From Persicitalea sp963716085 (GTDB taxonomy: Bacteria > Bacteroidota > Bacteroidia > Cytophagales > Spirosomataceae): a DNA stretch of 64,000 nt. The DNA is taken from assembly GCA_963716085.1 (NCBI GenBank), contig OY970288.1, positions 1,922,001 through 1,986,000 of the forward strand. Reading direction: 5' to 3'. Below the pieces are notes generated by a model that was given only the letters and a program-made list of their open reading frames with translations, searched no databases and was not told the origin of the DNA. Below, piece after piece: positions 32,045 through 41,463 of this stretch. Both the position numbers and the translations under genes were made by a program. Each line of letters opens with the position of its first letter. Position 1 is the stretch's first letter.

Positions 32045-34612
32045 ATGCGAATTACGACACTTCTCTTTCTTTTTCTCGCCCATTTTACCCAGGCGGGCGG
32101 CGTTCGTGGCCTGATTACTACGAACAATAACGAACCTTTGCCCTACGCGGGTATCGTCGTGCAAGGCACCAGCAACGGAACGCTCGCCAACGCCGAAGGC
32201 CGTTACGAACTCACGCTACCCGCCGGAAAGTACGAGCTTGTTTTCCAGTACTTAAGCTTCAAGACCGTCACCAAAACCGTCACGATTGGTGAAGATTTTC
32301 TGAACCTGAATGTGATCCTGGAAGAGCAACCGCTCAACCTTGACGCGGCGCGGGTGGGCAAGGGCAAGGAAGACCCGGCTTACAGTGTCATGCGGCGGGC
32401 CATCGCCAAGGCGCGTTTTCACCAGTTGCAGGTACGCAGCTACACGGCCCGCGCCTACACGCGAAGTACGGCTCTACCCACCAAAATTCCTTTTCTGCTG
32501 GAACGCCGCTTGAAAAAAGAAGGCATACAGGAGGGCAAGGCTTTTCTGAACGAGAGCATGACCGAAATCTCGTACCGCCGACCCAATACCTACAACCAGA
32601 AAATTCTGTCGACCCGTAACAGTCTGGATAACAGTACTCCGTCTCCTAACCAATACGTGCTGGCAAGTTTTTACAGCCCCGAAGTCGCCGGAGCTACCAC
32701 GCCGCTCTCGCCCAGGGCCTTCTCCTACTACCGATTTGAGTACGAAGGATTTTTTGAAGACCGGGGCGAGATCGTAAATAAGATCAAGGTTATCCCGAAA
32801 GCGTTCGGTGAGGGTACTTTCCGAGGGAGTCTGTACATTATCGAAGACCGCTGGGCGATTCACAGTTTTGACTTGGAGACGGTTTACCAAGGACTACGAA
32901 TCAGAGTGAAGCAGCTATTGAGTCCGGTGCAAAACGTGTGGCTACCCATCAATCAGCAATTCAAGATCGTCGGCGGGTATCTGGGTTTTGCGGGAGAGTT
33001 CAAGTACGTGGTATCGATGAATTATCAGAAGCTCAACATCGACCCGAACCTGAAAGAGGACATCACCATTCTCGATCATAAAAAAGAGGAAAGTGTTCCG
33101 TCGGTTTCGCGGAAGGCTGATCTTGAAAAAATGATAGAGCAGCAAAAGGAGTTCTCTACCAAAAACTTCCGCAAAATCATCAAGGAATACGAGAAAGAGG
33201 AAAAGAAAGAACGCAAAGCCGCCGGACAGGATGTGCGGGCCGTGCGACAGGATTCGGTCATTGTGGATTCACTGGCCAATAAGCGCGACACGACCTACTG
33301 GGAAACGCTGCGCCCCGTGCCGCTGACGCAGTTGGAGGTAAAAAGCTATAAGATTCAGGATAGCATCCGCGTCGTGAAGCAAGACAAAATAGACCAGGAT
33401 AGCACCCGCAACGACTCCACGACCTTCAAGCCGATGCACCTGCTAACGGGTTATACGTATCGGTACAAAGACCGGAACTATCTTACTTTTGAAAGTCCGG
33501 CTAGTTCGCTGGCTTACAACACGGTGGAGGGCTATGTGTTCGATGCTGCCCTGGAATGGAGGAAACGCTGGAATAAGGGTTTCGAGTTTAGCGTCAAACC
33601 TTTGGCGCGCTACTCTTTTGGCCGAAACAAATTCAACGGAACCCTGGAAAGTGGGTTCGGTAACCGCAAATGGTACGCTACCGTTGAAGGCGGCGCGTAC
33701 GTCTATCAGTTCAATCCCGCCAACCCTATTTCGCCCGGCATCAACAGCCTTTCTACCCTGCTCTTCGAGCAGAACTTCATGAAGGTGTATCAAAAGCAAT
33801 TCCTCCGCGCCGACTACACCTACCGCTATCTCGGCGATGTGCTCAGCCTTACGACCGGGCTGGAATACGCACGGCGTAGCGAGTTGTTCAATCTTGAAAA
33901 AAGTCAAAAATACATCGACTGGAAAAACCGCAGTTTTACGACCAATCAACCCGAAAACTCGGAACTGATCGATACGGGCTTTCCCACCCACCGCGCCTTG
34001 CTCTGGACTTTGAACATGAATCTGCGCCCCTGGCAGAAATACGCCATCCGCAACGGTCAAAAACGCTACTGGTACAACAAGGGGCCGACGTTTCTGCTGG
34101 GCCTTACACGCGCCATTCCCACCGATAATCTGGCCCCCGACTACACTTTGTTGGAGGGAGGCATTCTGCAAAATCTTGACACCGGGCCGCGTAGCAACTT
34201 ACGTCTGGCGGTTAGGGGCGGTGGTTTTATCGCCAACGAGCGAATGTACTTTCCTGACTATCGGCACTTTATGGGTAACGAGTTCTTCTTCCAGAACGGC
34301 GATATCCTCACCAGTTTCAGGATGCTTCCCTACTACCAATACAGCACAGCGCGACGGTTTTTGCAAGGCCACGCGCTGTGGAGGACGCAACGTTTCATGC
34401 TGACGCGGCTTCCTTTCGTAAGACTGGCCGGGCTGAGCGAACTACTACAAGTGCATTATCTGAGTACGCCCACGGCCAGGAACTATACTGAATTGGTGTA
34501 CGGCGTCGATGGAATTATTCGGCTATTCCGCGTGGAGGTCGTGGGGCAGTTTGCGGGCGGGCAGTACCAGGGGATGGGGCTGCGCGTAGGGACGACGCTG
34601 CGGCTGCGGTGA
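32045..34612 (+). CDS. DUF5686/carboxypeptidase-regulatory-like outer-membrane protein
   Basis: The 855-residue protein starts with the signal MRITTLLFLFLAHFTQAGG, then a carboxypeptidase-regulatory-like (CarbopepD_reg_2) domain (VRGLITTNNNEPLPYAGIVVQG...LEEQPLNLDAARVG). DUF5686 follows from about residue 110 (AYSVMRRAIAKARFHQ, YTARAYTRS, EYEGFFEDRGEIVNKIKV, YIIEDRWAIHSFDLETVY), and a long C-terminal beta-barrel-like part (HRALLWTLNMNLRP, GMGLRVGTTLRLR at the end). Such proteins sit in the Bacteroidota outer membrane; their function is unknown. It stands alone, with the next gene converging. Confidence 0.82.
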   Translation: MRITTLLFLFLAHFTQAGGVRGLITTNNNEPLPYAGIVVQGTSNGTLANAEGRYELTLPAGKYELVFQYLSFKTVTKTVTIGEDFLNLNVILEEQPLNLDAARVGKGKEDPAYSVMRRAIAKARFHQLQVRSYTARAYTRSTALPTKIPFLLERRLKKEGIQEGKAFLNESMTEISYRRPNTYNQKILSTRNSLDNSTPSPNQYVLASFYSPEVAGATTPLSPRAFSYYRFEYEGFFEDRGEIVNKIKVIPKAFGEGTFRGSLYIIEDRWAIHSFDLETVYQGLRIRVKQLLSPVQNVWLPINQQFKIVGGYLGFAGEFKYVVSMNYQKLNIDPNLKEDITILDHKKEESVPSVSRKADLEKMIEQQKEFSTKNFRKIIKEYEKEEKKERKAAGQDVRAVRQDSVIVDSLANKRDTTYWETLRPVPLTQLEVKSYKIQDSIRVVKQDKIDQDSTRNDSTTFKPMHLLTGYTYRYKDRNYLTFESPASSLAYNTVEGYVFDAALEWRKRWNKGFEFSVKPLARYSFGRNKFNGTLESGFGNRKWYATVEGGAYVYQFNPANPISPGINSLSTLLFEQNFMKVYQKQFLRADYTYRYLGDVLSLTTGLEYARRSELFNLEKSQKYIDWKNRSFTTNQPENSELIDTGFPTHRALLWTLNMNLRPWQKYAIRNGQKRYWYNKGPTFLLGLTRAIPTDNLAPDYTLLEGGILQNLDTGPRSNLRLAVRGGGFIANERMYFPDYRHFMGNEFFFQNGDILTSFRMLPYYQYSTARRFLQGHALWRTQRFMLTRLPFVRLAGLSELLQVHYLSTPTARNYTELVYGVDGIIRLFRVEVVGQFAGGQYQGMGLRVGTTLRLR

Positions 34613-34626
34613 CACTGCTGACAGCG

Positions 34627-35694
34627 TCAGCCGTTGGAAAAGGCTGCTGTGATAATTTCCTGCAAAACATCCTCCTTCGCATACAAATCCTGCAAAAGCG
34701 CCATCTGATTCCTTGCCCGATCGAGATTATGGGTAGGATGTTTTACCGGATAATACACATCGGCGTTCAGGTAATCAGCCAGAAATCGGATGCCTTGCAT
34801 GTACACCAAAAACAAGCCGGAGTAAAAAATGGCGGATTTTTCCGTTTCGGTCAGCACTTCTTTCATCTCAGAAAGGTAGCCTTCGACCAGAGCCTTATAA
34901 TACTCCTCCCGCACGACAACCTTTTCAAATTCAACGCTTTCTTCCGACACCGGGCTGACGTAGGTACGCACCATGTCGCCGAGATCGGAAATGACCTTGC
35001 CCGGCATCAAAGTGTCCAGATCACAAACGGCCAGGCCGCGCTGCGTGTCGCGGTCGAGCAGGACGTTATTGATTTTGGTGTCGTGATGCATCAGGCGGTC
35101 GGGGAAGTCCGGGTTTTGGTGCAGGCTTTCGTAAGTTTCCACAATCTCGCTTTTGTCCAAAAAATAAGCGATCAATTCTTGGGCGGCCTGCTTCCGCTCC
35201 TCCGAGGCACTTGCCACCGCCTCCTGGAACTGTCGATACCGGAAGCTCAGGTTATGGAAGTCGGGAATAGTGGCCCGAAATTGCGACATGTCCAGCCCGT
35301 TCAGATTTCGCGCCAGCAGGCCGAACTGCTGCGCGGCTTCATAAGCCTGCTGCGGCGTGGTCGCCTCGTTGATGGAGCCCGAGTTGGGCACGAACGGCGT
35401 CAGCCGCCAAAAACCGCCGTCCAGTACCATGAGTTCTTCCCCCGCCAAAGTGGGTAGGGGCGCGACGAATAGATAATCGGGGTGATGTTCAGCCAAATGC
35501 CGCGCTGCCAGCCGTAGATTGTGAGCAATCGCCTCAACATCGAAAACCGCCGAATTGATCTTTTGCAAAACAAATTTTTGCCCGTCCTCCGCCTCCACCA
35601 GAAACGTAGCATTGATATGCCCTGATCCAAATCGCTTTGGTTCGGGCAACGGGAACACGCCAAACGCTCCCAATATTTGATTGAAATCAATCAC
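34627..35694 (-). CDS. APH-fold phosphotransferase (N-acetylhexosamine kinase-like)
   Basis: The 355-residue protein has an aminoglycoside-phosphotransferase-type kinase fold: GSGHINATFLVE as the nucleotide loop, KFVLQKIN with the ATP lysine, catalytic loop MHHDTKINNVLLD (HDxKxxN) and the metal aspartate in VCDLDTLMPG. The length and the GHINATF opening match NahK/homoserine kinase II-like small-molecule kinases of Bacteroidota, which phosphorylate sugars such as GlcNAc or GalNAc. The substrate is therefore probably a sugar, but this is not proven. It is cytosolic. Its 3' end faces the DUF5686 gene. Confidence 0.82.
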   Translation of the reverse strand: MIDFNQILGAFGVFPLPEPKRFGSGHINATFLVEAEDGQKFVLQKINSAVFDVEAIAHNLRLAARHLAEHHPDYLFVAPLPTLAGEELMVLDGGFWRLTPFVPNSGSINEATTPQQAYEAAQQFGLLARNLNGLDMSQFRATIPDFHNLSFRYRQFQEAVASASEERKQAAQELIAYFLDKSEIVETYESLHQNPDFPDRLMHHDTKINNVLLDRDTQRGLAVCDLDTLMPGKVISDLGDMVRTYVSPVSEESVEFEKVVVREEYYKALVEGYLSEMKEVLTETEKSAIFYSGLFLVYMQGIRFLADYLNADVYYPVKHPTHNLDRARNQMALLQDLYAKEDVLQEIITAAFSNG

Positions 35695-35721
35695 TTTTTT
35701 TACAATTTTTTAACAAAATAA

Positions 35722-35760
35722 CATTAAAAAAGAAGGGTAGCCTCGCAAGAAACTACCCTT
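35722..35760 (-). terminator. Intrinsic terminator of the M1 peptidase gene
   Basis: The stem AAGGGTAG (35733-35740) pairs with CTACCCTT (35753-35760) across a 12-base loop. Read on the minus strand it is followed by a T-run (CTTTTTTAATG). It lies about 75 bases after the stop of the peptidase gene, beyond a copy of the GTGCCTTT repeat. Confidence 0.75.
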
Positions 35761-35835
35761 CGCCTTTGTGCCTTTGTGTCGGAACGCCGCATCGCTTTGT
35801 GCCTTTGTGTCGTAGCGACGAACCGCTTTGTGCCT
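35758..35835. repeat. GTGCCTTT repeats with shared spacer
   Basis: The plus strand carries CTTTGTGCCTTTGTG words separated by GTCGGAACGCCGCATCGC and GTCGTAGCGACGAACCGC. The first 18-base spacer occurs exactly again at 44118-44136, so this is a dispersed composite repeat. It runs to the peptidase stop codon. Confidence 0.75.
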
Positions 35836-37687
35836 ATGGCATCACTTTCAACCTTGGCACTTCCGTCAGCGTCGGATACACATTGTTCTCCGGCTTGACG
35901 TCGGCCATGCGATTCGTCGGGTCGATGACGATGCGCTGGATGTTGGTCACGGGACGGTCGATCGTGAAGCTGTACTCGGGATACACCCAGGGCCAGTCGG
36001 GTAGGAGGGTGGTTTTGCTGTAAATGTTTTCCCGTTTTTCGCCACGCATGATTTCCAGCGGGATATAAAAATTCTCCTGTGTGCCGTCGGTGTAGCTCAC
36101 CACCACGTCGAGTGGCATGGGCATCTTACCGTGGCGATCCAGCACGATGTTGGTCTTATTGGCGCTGGGCAGTACTTCACGGATGCCGTAGTCGATGGTG
36201 CGCGTCGTGCCGACCCAGTCTTCGAGGTACCAGTCCAGCTCCAGGCCCGATTCCTTTTCCATGATGCGCTTGAGGTCGGTAGGGTTCGGGTGCTTGAAAT
36301 GCCACTCGTTGAAGTACCGTTTCATGCCGCGATCAAAAGCGGGCTTGCCGATGATATAGTCGAGTTGGTTCAGGAAAAGCGCACCCTTCGAATAGGCTGC
36401 CGTGCTGTAAGCGCGGTTGGTGTTGTAATGATCCGACTGCGTGGTCATCGGCTCTTCCAGGCCCGACTCCACCAGCCGCTGGTACGACACGAAACTGCCG
36501 TAATGCGGGTCGCGGCGCGAGGGGAACATATCGGCCATCACCAGGCTAGAGGCGTAGGAAGTAAAGCCCTCGTCCATCCAGGCGTACTTGGATTCGTTGG
36601 TACCCAACAGGTTCTGGAACCAACTGTGGATCGACTCGTGAACGGTCACGCTCACCAGCGCACCCAGCGAGCCACGCCCGGTAATCAGCGTCGCCATCGG
36701 GTACTCCATGCCGCCGTCGCCGCCCTGAATCACCGAGTACTGCTTGTAGGGGTAGCGGCCGTAGCGCTCGTTCATGAAATTGAAGCAGCGGACGGCATAG
36801 GGCTGCATCTGCTTCCAGTAGTTGATCGTGTCGTTCTGATAAAAGAAATGCAGGTCGAGCTTATCATCCACCTTCACGATGTCGTGGACGTAGTCGGGAT
36901 CGGCCGCCCAAACGAAGTCAGGTACTTCGGGAGCCACAAAATGCCAGGTAAGGCGGTCGCCGCTTTTGTGGGTGACGGTCTTTTTGGAATAGCCGTGGCC
37001 AATCTTGTCGGGATTTTGCAGATAACCCGTGCCAGCGATAACGTACCTGGCATCCATCGTGATCTTCACGTCGAAATCGCCCCAAACCCCGTAGAACTCG
37101 CGGGCGATGTACGGCACGGCGTGCCAGCCCTCGTAGTCGTACTCGACCATTTTGGGGTACCATTGCGCCATCGAATAGTCGATGCCTTCCTTGTTGTTGC
37201 GGCCCGTGCGGCGGATTTGGACGGGTACCTGGGCCTCAAACTCCATGTCGAAAGTCGTGGTGGTTCTGGGCAGAATGGGCTCGTCGAGTGCTACTTCCAA
37301 AATGGTACCAACCACCTCGTATTTCACCGCCTTGCCCTTATGTTTCAGGATTTTGATCTTTTCGTAGCCGATCTCATCGGGCGAAAGCTTATAAATACGA
37401 TCCATCACGCGGCCATCGGGATCGCTAATCGTGCGTGAGCGGACGTCCATTTGGCTGCCGGGCTGGAAGGCGTTGAGGTAGAGGTGATAGAACACCTTGT
37501 TGAGCGTATCGGGCGAATTGTTCGTGTACTGTAGCTTCTGCGTTCCGGTGTAGCGGTGGGTGGTGGCGTCGAAGTCGATGTTCATCTCGTACTTGACGCG
37601 CTGCTGCCAGCGGTCGGACTGGGCGAAGGTTTGGGAGGTGATGAGTAGTAGGTACAGGGCAGATAGGTACTTCAAGGTATTAGGCAT
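35834..37687 (-). CDS. M1 family metallopeptidase
   Basis: The 617-residue protein has signal peptide MPNTLKYLSALYLLLITSQTFAQ. M1 signatures are the N-terminal beta domain (FDATTHRYTGTQKLQYTNNS), the exopeptidase loop GGMEYP at 325-330 (GAMEN-like), the zinc motif H350-ESI-H354 with third ligand E373 (WMDEGFTSY), and a Tyr-containing C-terminal region. It is an intact exported aminopeptidase. The final ~120 residues (IDYGIREVLPSANKTNIVL) form a beta domain as in other Bacteroidota members. It reads away from the S15 peptidase gene that starts 268 bases upstream. Confidence 0.9.
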   Translation of the reverse strand: MPNTLKYLSALYLLLITSQTFAQSDRWQQRVKYEMNIDFDATTHRYTGTQKLQYTNNSPDTLNKVFYHLYLNAFQPGSQMDVRSRTISDPDGRVMDRIYKLSPDEIGYEKIKILKHKGKAVKYEVVGTILEVALDEPILPRTTTTFDMEFEAQVPVQIRRTGRNNKEGIDYSMAQWYPKMVEYDYEGWHAVPYIAREFYGVWGDFDVKITMDARYVIAGTGYLQNPDKIGHGYSKKTVTHKSGDRLTWHFVAPEVPDFVWAADPDYVHDIVKVDDKLDLHFFYQNDTINYWKQMQPYAVRCFNFMNERYGRYPYKQYSVIQGGDGGMEYPMATLITGRGSLGALVSVTVHESIHSWFQNLLGTNESKYAWMDEGFTSYASSLVMADMFPSRRDPHYGSFVSYQRLVESGLEEPMTTQSDHYNTNRAYSTAAYSKGALFLNQLDYIIGKPAFDRGMKRYFNEWHFKHPNPTDLKRIMEKESGLELDWYLEDWVGTTRTIDYGIREVLPSANKTNIVLDRHGKMPMPLDVVVSYTDGTQENFYIPLEIMRGEKRENIYSKTTLLPDWPWVYPEYSFTIDRPVTNIQRIVIDPTNRMADVKPENNVYPTLTEVPRLKVMP

Positions 37688-37955
37688 TAGGTTATTAGGT
37701 TATTAGGAGTTAGGTTAAAACTTTACTTTGAATTTAAGATTTGAAACATTGGAGGGCTGAATAGGGAAAGATTCACCTTAGCAATTCGGATAAAGTCTGT
37801 GATAGAAAACGAAACCTAATACCTAATCGCTGCGGCGAACCGACCTAACAACCCAAGACCCAATGCAAAAATCAAAATTAGGCAAAGTGATTGTTTAACG
37901 AACAAATTTTTGAATTTTAGGGCTGATTTTAATGAACACCCATTACCCCAACTCC
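37688..37955. other. Intergenic region between divergent peptidase genes
   Basis: It begins with three TTATTAGG-type direct repeats (37688-37715) and has the inverse CCTAATACCTAATC near 37815-37830, so a long stem could form. Both promoters must lie here. No RNA gene or ORF is seen. Confidence 0.5.
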
Positions 37956-39842
37956 ATGAAACACCTGCTTTTTCTCTTTTTCCTCGGCCTATTAGTCACG
38001 AAGACTCATGCCCAGAACCTCGATGACCGGGCTTATATCAAAGAGAACTACACAAAATCCATCCACGACATCCCGATGCGGGACGGCGTGAAGCTGCACA
38101 CGATTCTGTACACGCCCAAAGATATTTCGGCGGACAAAAAGTATCCCTTCCTTATGCAGCGTACCTGCTACAGCATTGCGCCCTACGGGGCCGACGAATA
38201 CCCGGTCAGGATGGGGCCGAACAATTTTTTGGTGCGGGAAAAGTACATCTTCGCCTACCAGGATGTGCGCGGCCGCTACATGAGCGAGGGCGAGTGGACG
38301 AACATGACGCCGCATATTGCCGACAAGAAAGGCAAAAACGACGTGGATGAGGCGTCGGATATGTACGATACCATCGAGTTTCTGCTCAAAAACGTCCCGA
38401 ACCACAACGGCCGGGTGGGACAGTACGGCACGTCGTATCCCGGTTTTTACACCACGGCCAGCTCACTGAGCAAGCATCCGGCCCTGAAGGCATCGTCGCC
38501 GCAGGCTCCCATCGCCGATTTCTTTTTCGACGACTTCCACCACAACGGCGCTTTTACGCAGGGCTACTACGGCACGTTTCCAGTCTTCGGCATTCAGCAC
38601 CCTAAGCCGACGACGCAGTCCTGGTTCAACGACCAGTTCATCCGAGCCAGGCCCGACGGCTACACCTTTAACCTGAACATGGGTCCGTTGAAGAATTTTG
38701 ACAAATATTATAGGGACAATTTCTTTTGGCAGGAGACGATGAACCACCCCAACTACGACGAGTTCTGGCAGAAGCGCGACATCCTGCCTCATCTGAAAGG
38801 CGTCACTTCGGCCTACATGACGGTTGGCGGCTGGTTCGATTCCGAGGATTTGTACGGCCCGCTGAATACCTACAAGACCATCGAAAAGAACAATCCCAAC
38901 GCCTACAACATGCTGGTGATGGGGCCGTTCGGCCACGGTCGCTGGGCGCGGGAGACGGGCCACACGCTGCACAATGACATCTATTTTGGCGACAGCCTGG
39001 CGACTTTCTACCAAAAAAATATTGAAACCGAGTTTTTCAACCACTTCCTGAAAGGCGCGGGCGATGGTAAAACGGGCCTGCCCGAAGCCTACCTCTTCAA
39101 CACGGGTCGCAACGAGTGGCGCAAATTCGATAAATGGCCCACGCCGAAGGCTAAGAAGCAAACGCTGTATTTTCACAAAGACGGCAAGCTCAGCTTCGAC
39201 AAACCCACCGCCGCCAGCGCCTACACGGAGTACGTGAGCGACCCGATGAAGCCCGTTCCTTACACCGAGGATTACGCGCAGATGACCGGCTTCACGCCCT
39301 TCAACTATATGTCCGAAGACCAGCGCTTCGCCTCCACCCGGCCCGACGTACTGACCTTCGTGACCGACGCCCTCACCGAAGACATGACATTGGGCGGCGA
39401 GCTGATGGCGAAGCTCAATTTTAGCACTACGGGTACCGATGCCGACTTCTTCGTCAAACTCATCGACGTTTATCCCGACGATGAAAAGAACCACGACTAC
39501 CTGGTAGACAAGGAAGTAGTGCTCGCGGGCTACCAGCAAATGGTGCGCAGCGAGGTGATGCGGGCGCGTTTCCGTAACAGTTTCGCCAGGCCCGAACCGC
39601 TGAAGGCCAACGCGCTCACGCCGCTCGACTTCCGCTTGCAGGACGTGCTGCACACCTTCAAGAAAGGCCACAAAATTATGGTACAGGTTCAGAGCACGGC
39701 CTTTCCGCTTTTCGACCGCAACCCGCAGAAGTACGTGGAGAATATTTACAAAGCCGACCCGGAGGACTTCATCAAAGCCACGCAGCGAATCTACACCCAA
39801 AGTGGCGCAGCCAGTGGGTTGGAAGTGGAGGTGTTGGATTGA
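37956..39842 (+). CDS. CocE/NonD-type alpha/beta hydrolase (S15, X-Pro dipeptidyl-peptidase like)
   Basis: The ATG at 37956 opens a signal peptide (MKHLLFLFFLGLLVTKTHAQ); an earlier ATG at 37932 adds eight residues. The S15 N-terminal hydrolase part includes VPMRDGVKL-type IPMRDGVKLHTILYTP, DVRGRYMSEGEW, and the nucleophile S160 in GQYGTSYPGF. The acid and base should be in GGWFDSEDLYGP and GPFGHGRW. A jelly-roll C-terminal domain (FVTDALTEDMTLGGEL, FKKGHKIMVQVQST) is typical of CocE/glutaryl-7-ACA acylases. Predicted exported peptidase or acyl hydrolase. Length about 628 residues, as usual. Confidence 0.88.
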   Translation: MKHLLFLFFLGLLVTKTHAQNLDDRAYIKENYTKSIHDIPMRDGVKLHTILYTPKDISADKKYPFLMQRTCYSIAPYGADEYPVRMGPNNFLVREKYIFAYQDVRGRYMSEGEWTNMTPHIADKKGKNDVDEASDMYDTIEFLLKNVPNHNGRVGQYGTSYPGFYTTASSLSKHPALKASSPQAPIADFFFDDFHHNGAFTQGYYGTFPVFGIQHPKPTTQSWFNDQFIRARPDGYTFNLNMGPLKNFDKYYRDNFFWQETMNHPNYDEFWQKRDILPHLKGVTSAYMTVGGWFDSEDLYGPLNTYKTIEKNNPNAYNMLVMGPFGHGRWARETGHTLHNDIYFGDSLATFYQKNIETEFFNHFLKGAGDGKTGLPEAYLFNTGRNEWRKFDKWPTPKAKKQTLYFHKDGKLSFDKPTAASAYTEYVSDPMKPVPYTEDYAQMTGFTPFNYMSEDQRFASTRPDVLTFVTDALTEDMTLGGELMAKLNFSTTGTDADFFVKLIDVYPDDEKNHDYLVDKEVVLAGYQQMVRSEVMRARFRNSFARPEPLKANALTPLDFRLQDVLHTFKKGHKIMVQVQSTAFPLFDRNPQKYVENIYKADPEDFIKATQRIYTQSGAASGLEVEVLD

Positions 39843-40023
39843 AACCAAAGTCATTCGGTTTGGTTTCAAGTAGTAAAAAAACTTTGGTCTGACCTTTTGT
39901 AAGGGTAAAGCTGTGATAACCTCGTTTTTCTATAAAGAGGAATATCTTCCGGTTGCGAACGTTGGAGGATTGGCTCGGGAAGCCCCGAGCATGGTTCTGA
40001 AATCAAAAATCTAAATCTAGAGA

Positions 40024-41394
40024 ATGAAAAAAACGCTTTTTTTACTCGCAGCGCTGGTTGCGGGAAGTTTTGTCCAATCCACCAACGCCCAGTCTCCCAA
40101 AGACGGCTGGAAACCTCTTTTTAACGGCAAAGACCTTACTGGTTTCAAACAGTTGAATGGCAAAGCCAAGTACGAGGTAAAGGACGGAGCCATCGTCGGC
40201 ACTTCCACGATGAATACGCCCAACTCCTTCCTCACCACGGAGAAAGACTACGGCGACTTCATTATGGAAGTCGAGGTAATGGTGGACGATAAATTGAACT
40301 CCGGCATTCAGATTCGCAGCGAGTCCAAACCCGACTACAACAATGGCCGGGTACACGGCTACCAGGTCGAGATCGACCCGAGTGCACGTGGCTGGGCGGC
40401 AGGAATTTATGACGAAGCGCGGCGCGGCTGGCTGTACCCGGTGGATTTGAACCCCAAGGCCAAGACGGCTTTTAAAAACAATCAGTGGAACAAATACCGC
40501 ATCGAGGCCATCGGCAACCACATTCAGACCTTCCTCAACGGCGTTCCGGTGGCCCACGTGCTGGACGACATGACGCCCGAGGGCTTTATTTGTCTGCAAG
40601 TTCACGGCATTAGCAAACCCGAGCAGGACGGCACGCAGGTCAAGTGGAAGAACATCCGCATCAAGACCGACAACCTGAAGCTCAGTCCCTGGCCTAATGA
40701 TGTGCGGGTCGTGAACCTGATTCCCAACACGCTGTCGCCCGAAGAAAAGGCGCAGGGCTACAAACTGCTCTTCGATGGCCAGTCTTCCGACCAATGGCGG
40801 GCCTACGGCGGTACCGACTTCCCGCAAAAGCGGTGGGCTGCTAAGGATGGCACCATAACCATCGCCAAGTCCGATGGCTCCGAGACAGGCAACGACCTCG
40901 TAACCCGTGAGAAATACGGCCCCGGTTTTGAGTTCAATTTTGATTTTAAGCTCACCGAAGGTGCCAACAGCGGCGTGAAGTATTTCGTCAACGAAGATCT
41001 GGACTCCAAGGGAAAATCGGGCCTCGGCCTGGAATACCAGGTGCTGGACGACGCCAAGCACCCCGACGCCAAGATGGGTGTCGTCGGCAACCGGACGCTG
41101 GCCTCGCTCTACGATTTGATTCCGGCCGAAAAACCCGGCAACTCAGTTAAGAAAATCGGTGAGTGGAACAGCGGCCGCCTCGTGGTCAACCCCGACGGCA
41201 AAGTCCAGCATTTCCTGAACGGGCAGTTGGTGCTGGAATACCAGCGCGGCGGCCCCATCTACCGCGCCCTGGTAGCCCGCTCGAAGTACAGCAAACACGA
41301 AGACTTCGGCCTCGCCGAACAAGGCAACCTCCTGCTCCAAGACCACGGCGATAACGTAATGTATCGGAGTTTGAAGGTGAAAGAAATCAAGTAG
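40024..41394 (+). CDS. Two-domain DUF1080 protein (3-keto-disaccharide hydrolase family)
   Basis: Signal peptide MKKTLFLLAALVAGSFVQSTNAQ is followed by two DUF1080 concanavalin-like domains in tandem. The first starts WKPLFNGKDLTGFKQLNG (~residues 29-220) with SGIQIRSESKPDYNNGRVHGYQ; the second starts YKLLFDGQSSDQWRAYGG (~240-456) with SGVKYFVNEDL. Members of this family hydrolyse 3-keto-glucosides. A Gfo/Idh/MocA oxidoreductase and a PmoA-like gene follow on the same strand with 69 and 101 bases between, so they probably act in one pathway. Periplasmic location is likely. Confidence 0.88.
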   Translation: MKKTLFLLAALVAGSFVQSTNAQSPKDGWKPLFNGKDLTGFKQLNGKAKYEVKDGAIVGTSTMNTPNSFLTTEKDYGDFIMEVEVMVDDKLNSGIQIRSESKPDYNNGRVHGYQVEIDPSARGWAAGIYDEARRGWLYPVDLNPKAKTAFKNNQWNKYRIEAIGNHIQTFLNGVPVAHVLDDMTPEGFICLQVHGISKPEQDGTQVKWKNIRIKTDNLKLSPWPNDVRVVNLIPNTLSPEEKAQGYKLLFDGQSSDQWRAYGGTDFPQKRWAAKDGTITIAKSDGSETGNDLVTREKYGPGFEFNFDFKLTEGANSGVKYFVNEDLDSKGKSGLGLEYQVLDDAKHPDAKMGVVGNRTLASLYDLIPAEKPGNSVKKIGEWNSGRLVVNPDGKVQHFLNGQLVLEYQRGGPIYRALVARSKYSKHEDFGLAEQGNLLLQDHGDNVMYRSLKVKEIK

Positions 41395-41463
41395 GGTCGG
41401 ACAGCCGCTGCTGCGAACACATGGGTTCGCCCCTACAATAAATCAACAATTAAACAGAATATT

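Noticed and set aside
36131..37438. 435-codon plus-strand frame opposite the M1 peptidase gene
   Set aside because: The minus-strand frame carries the intact HESIH zinc motif and signal peptide; the plus-strand frame is a His/Val-rich reverse-complement shadow.
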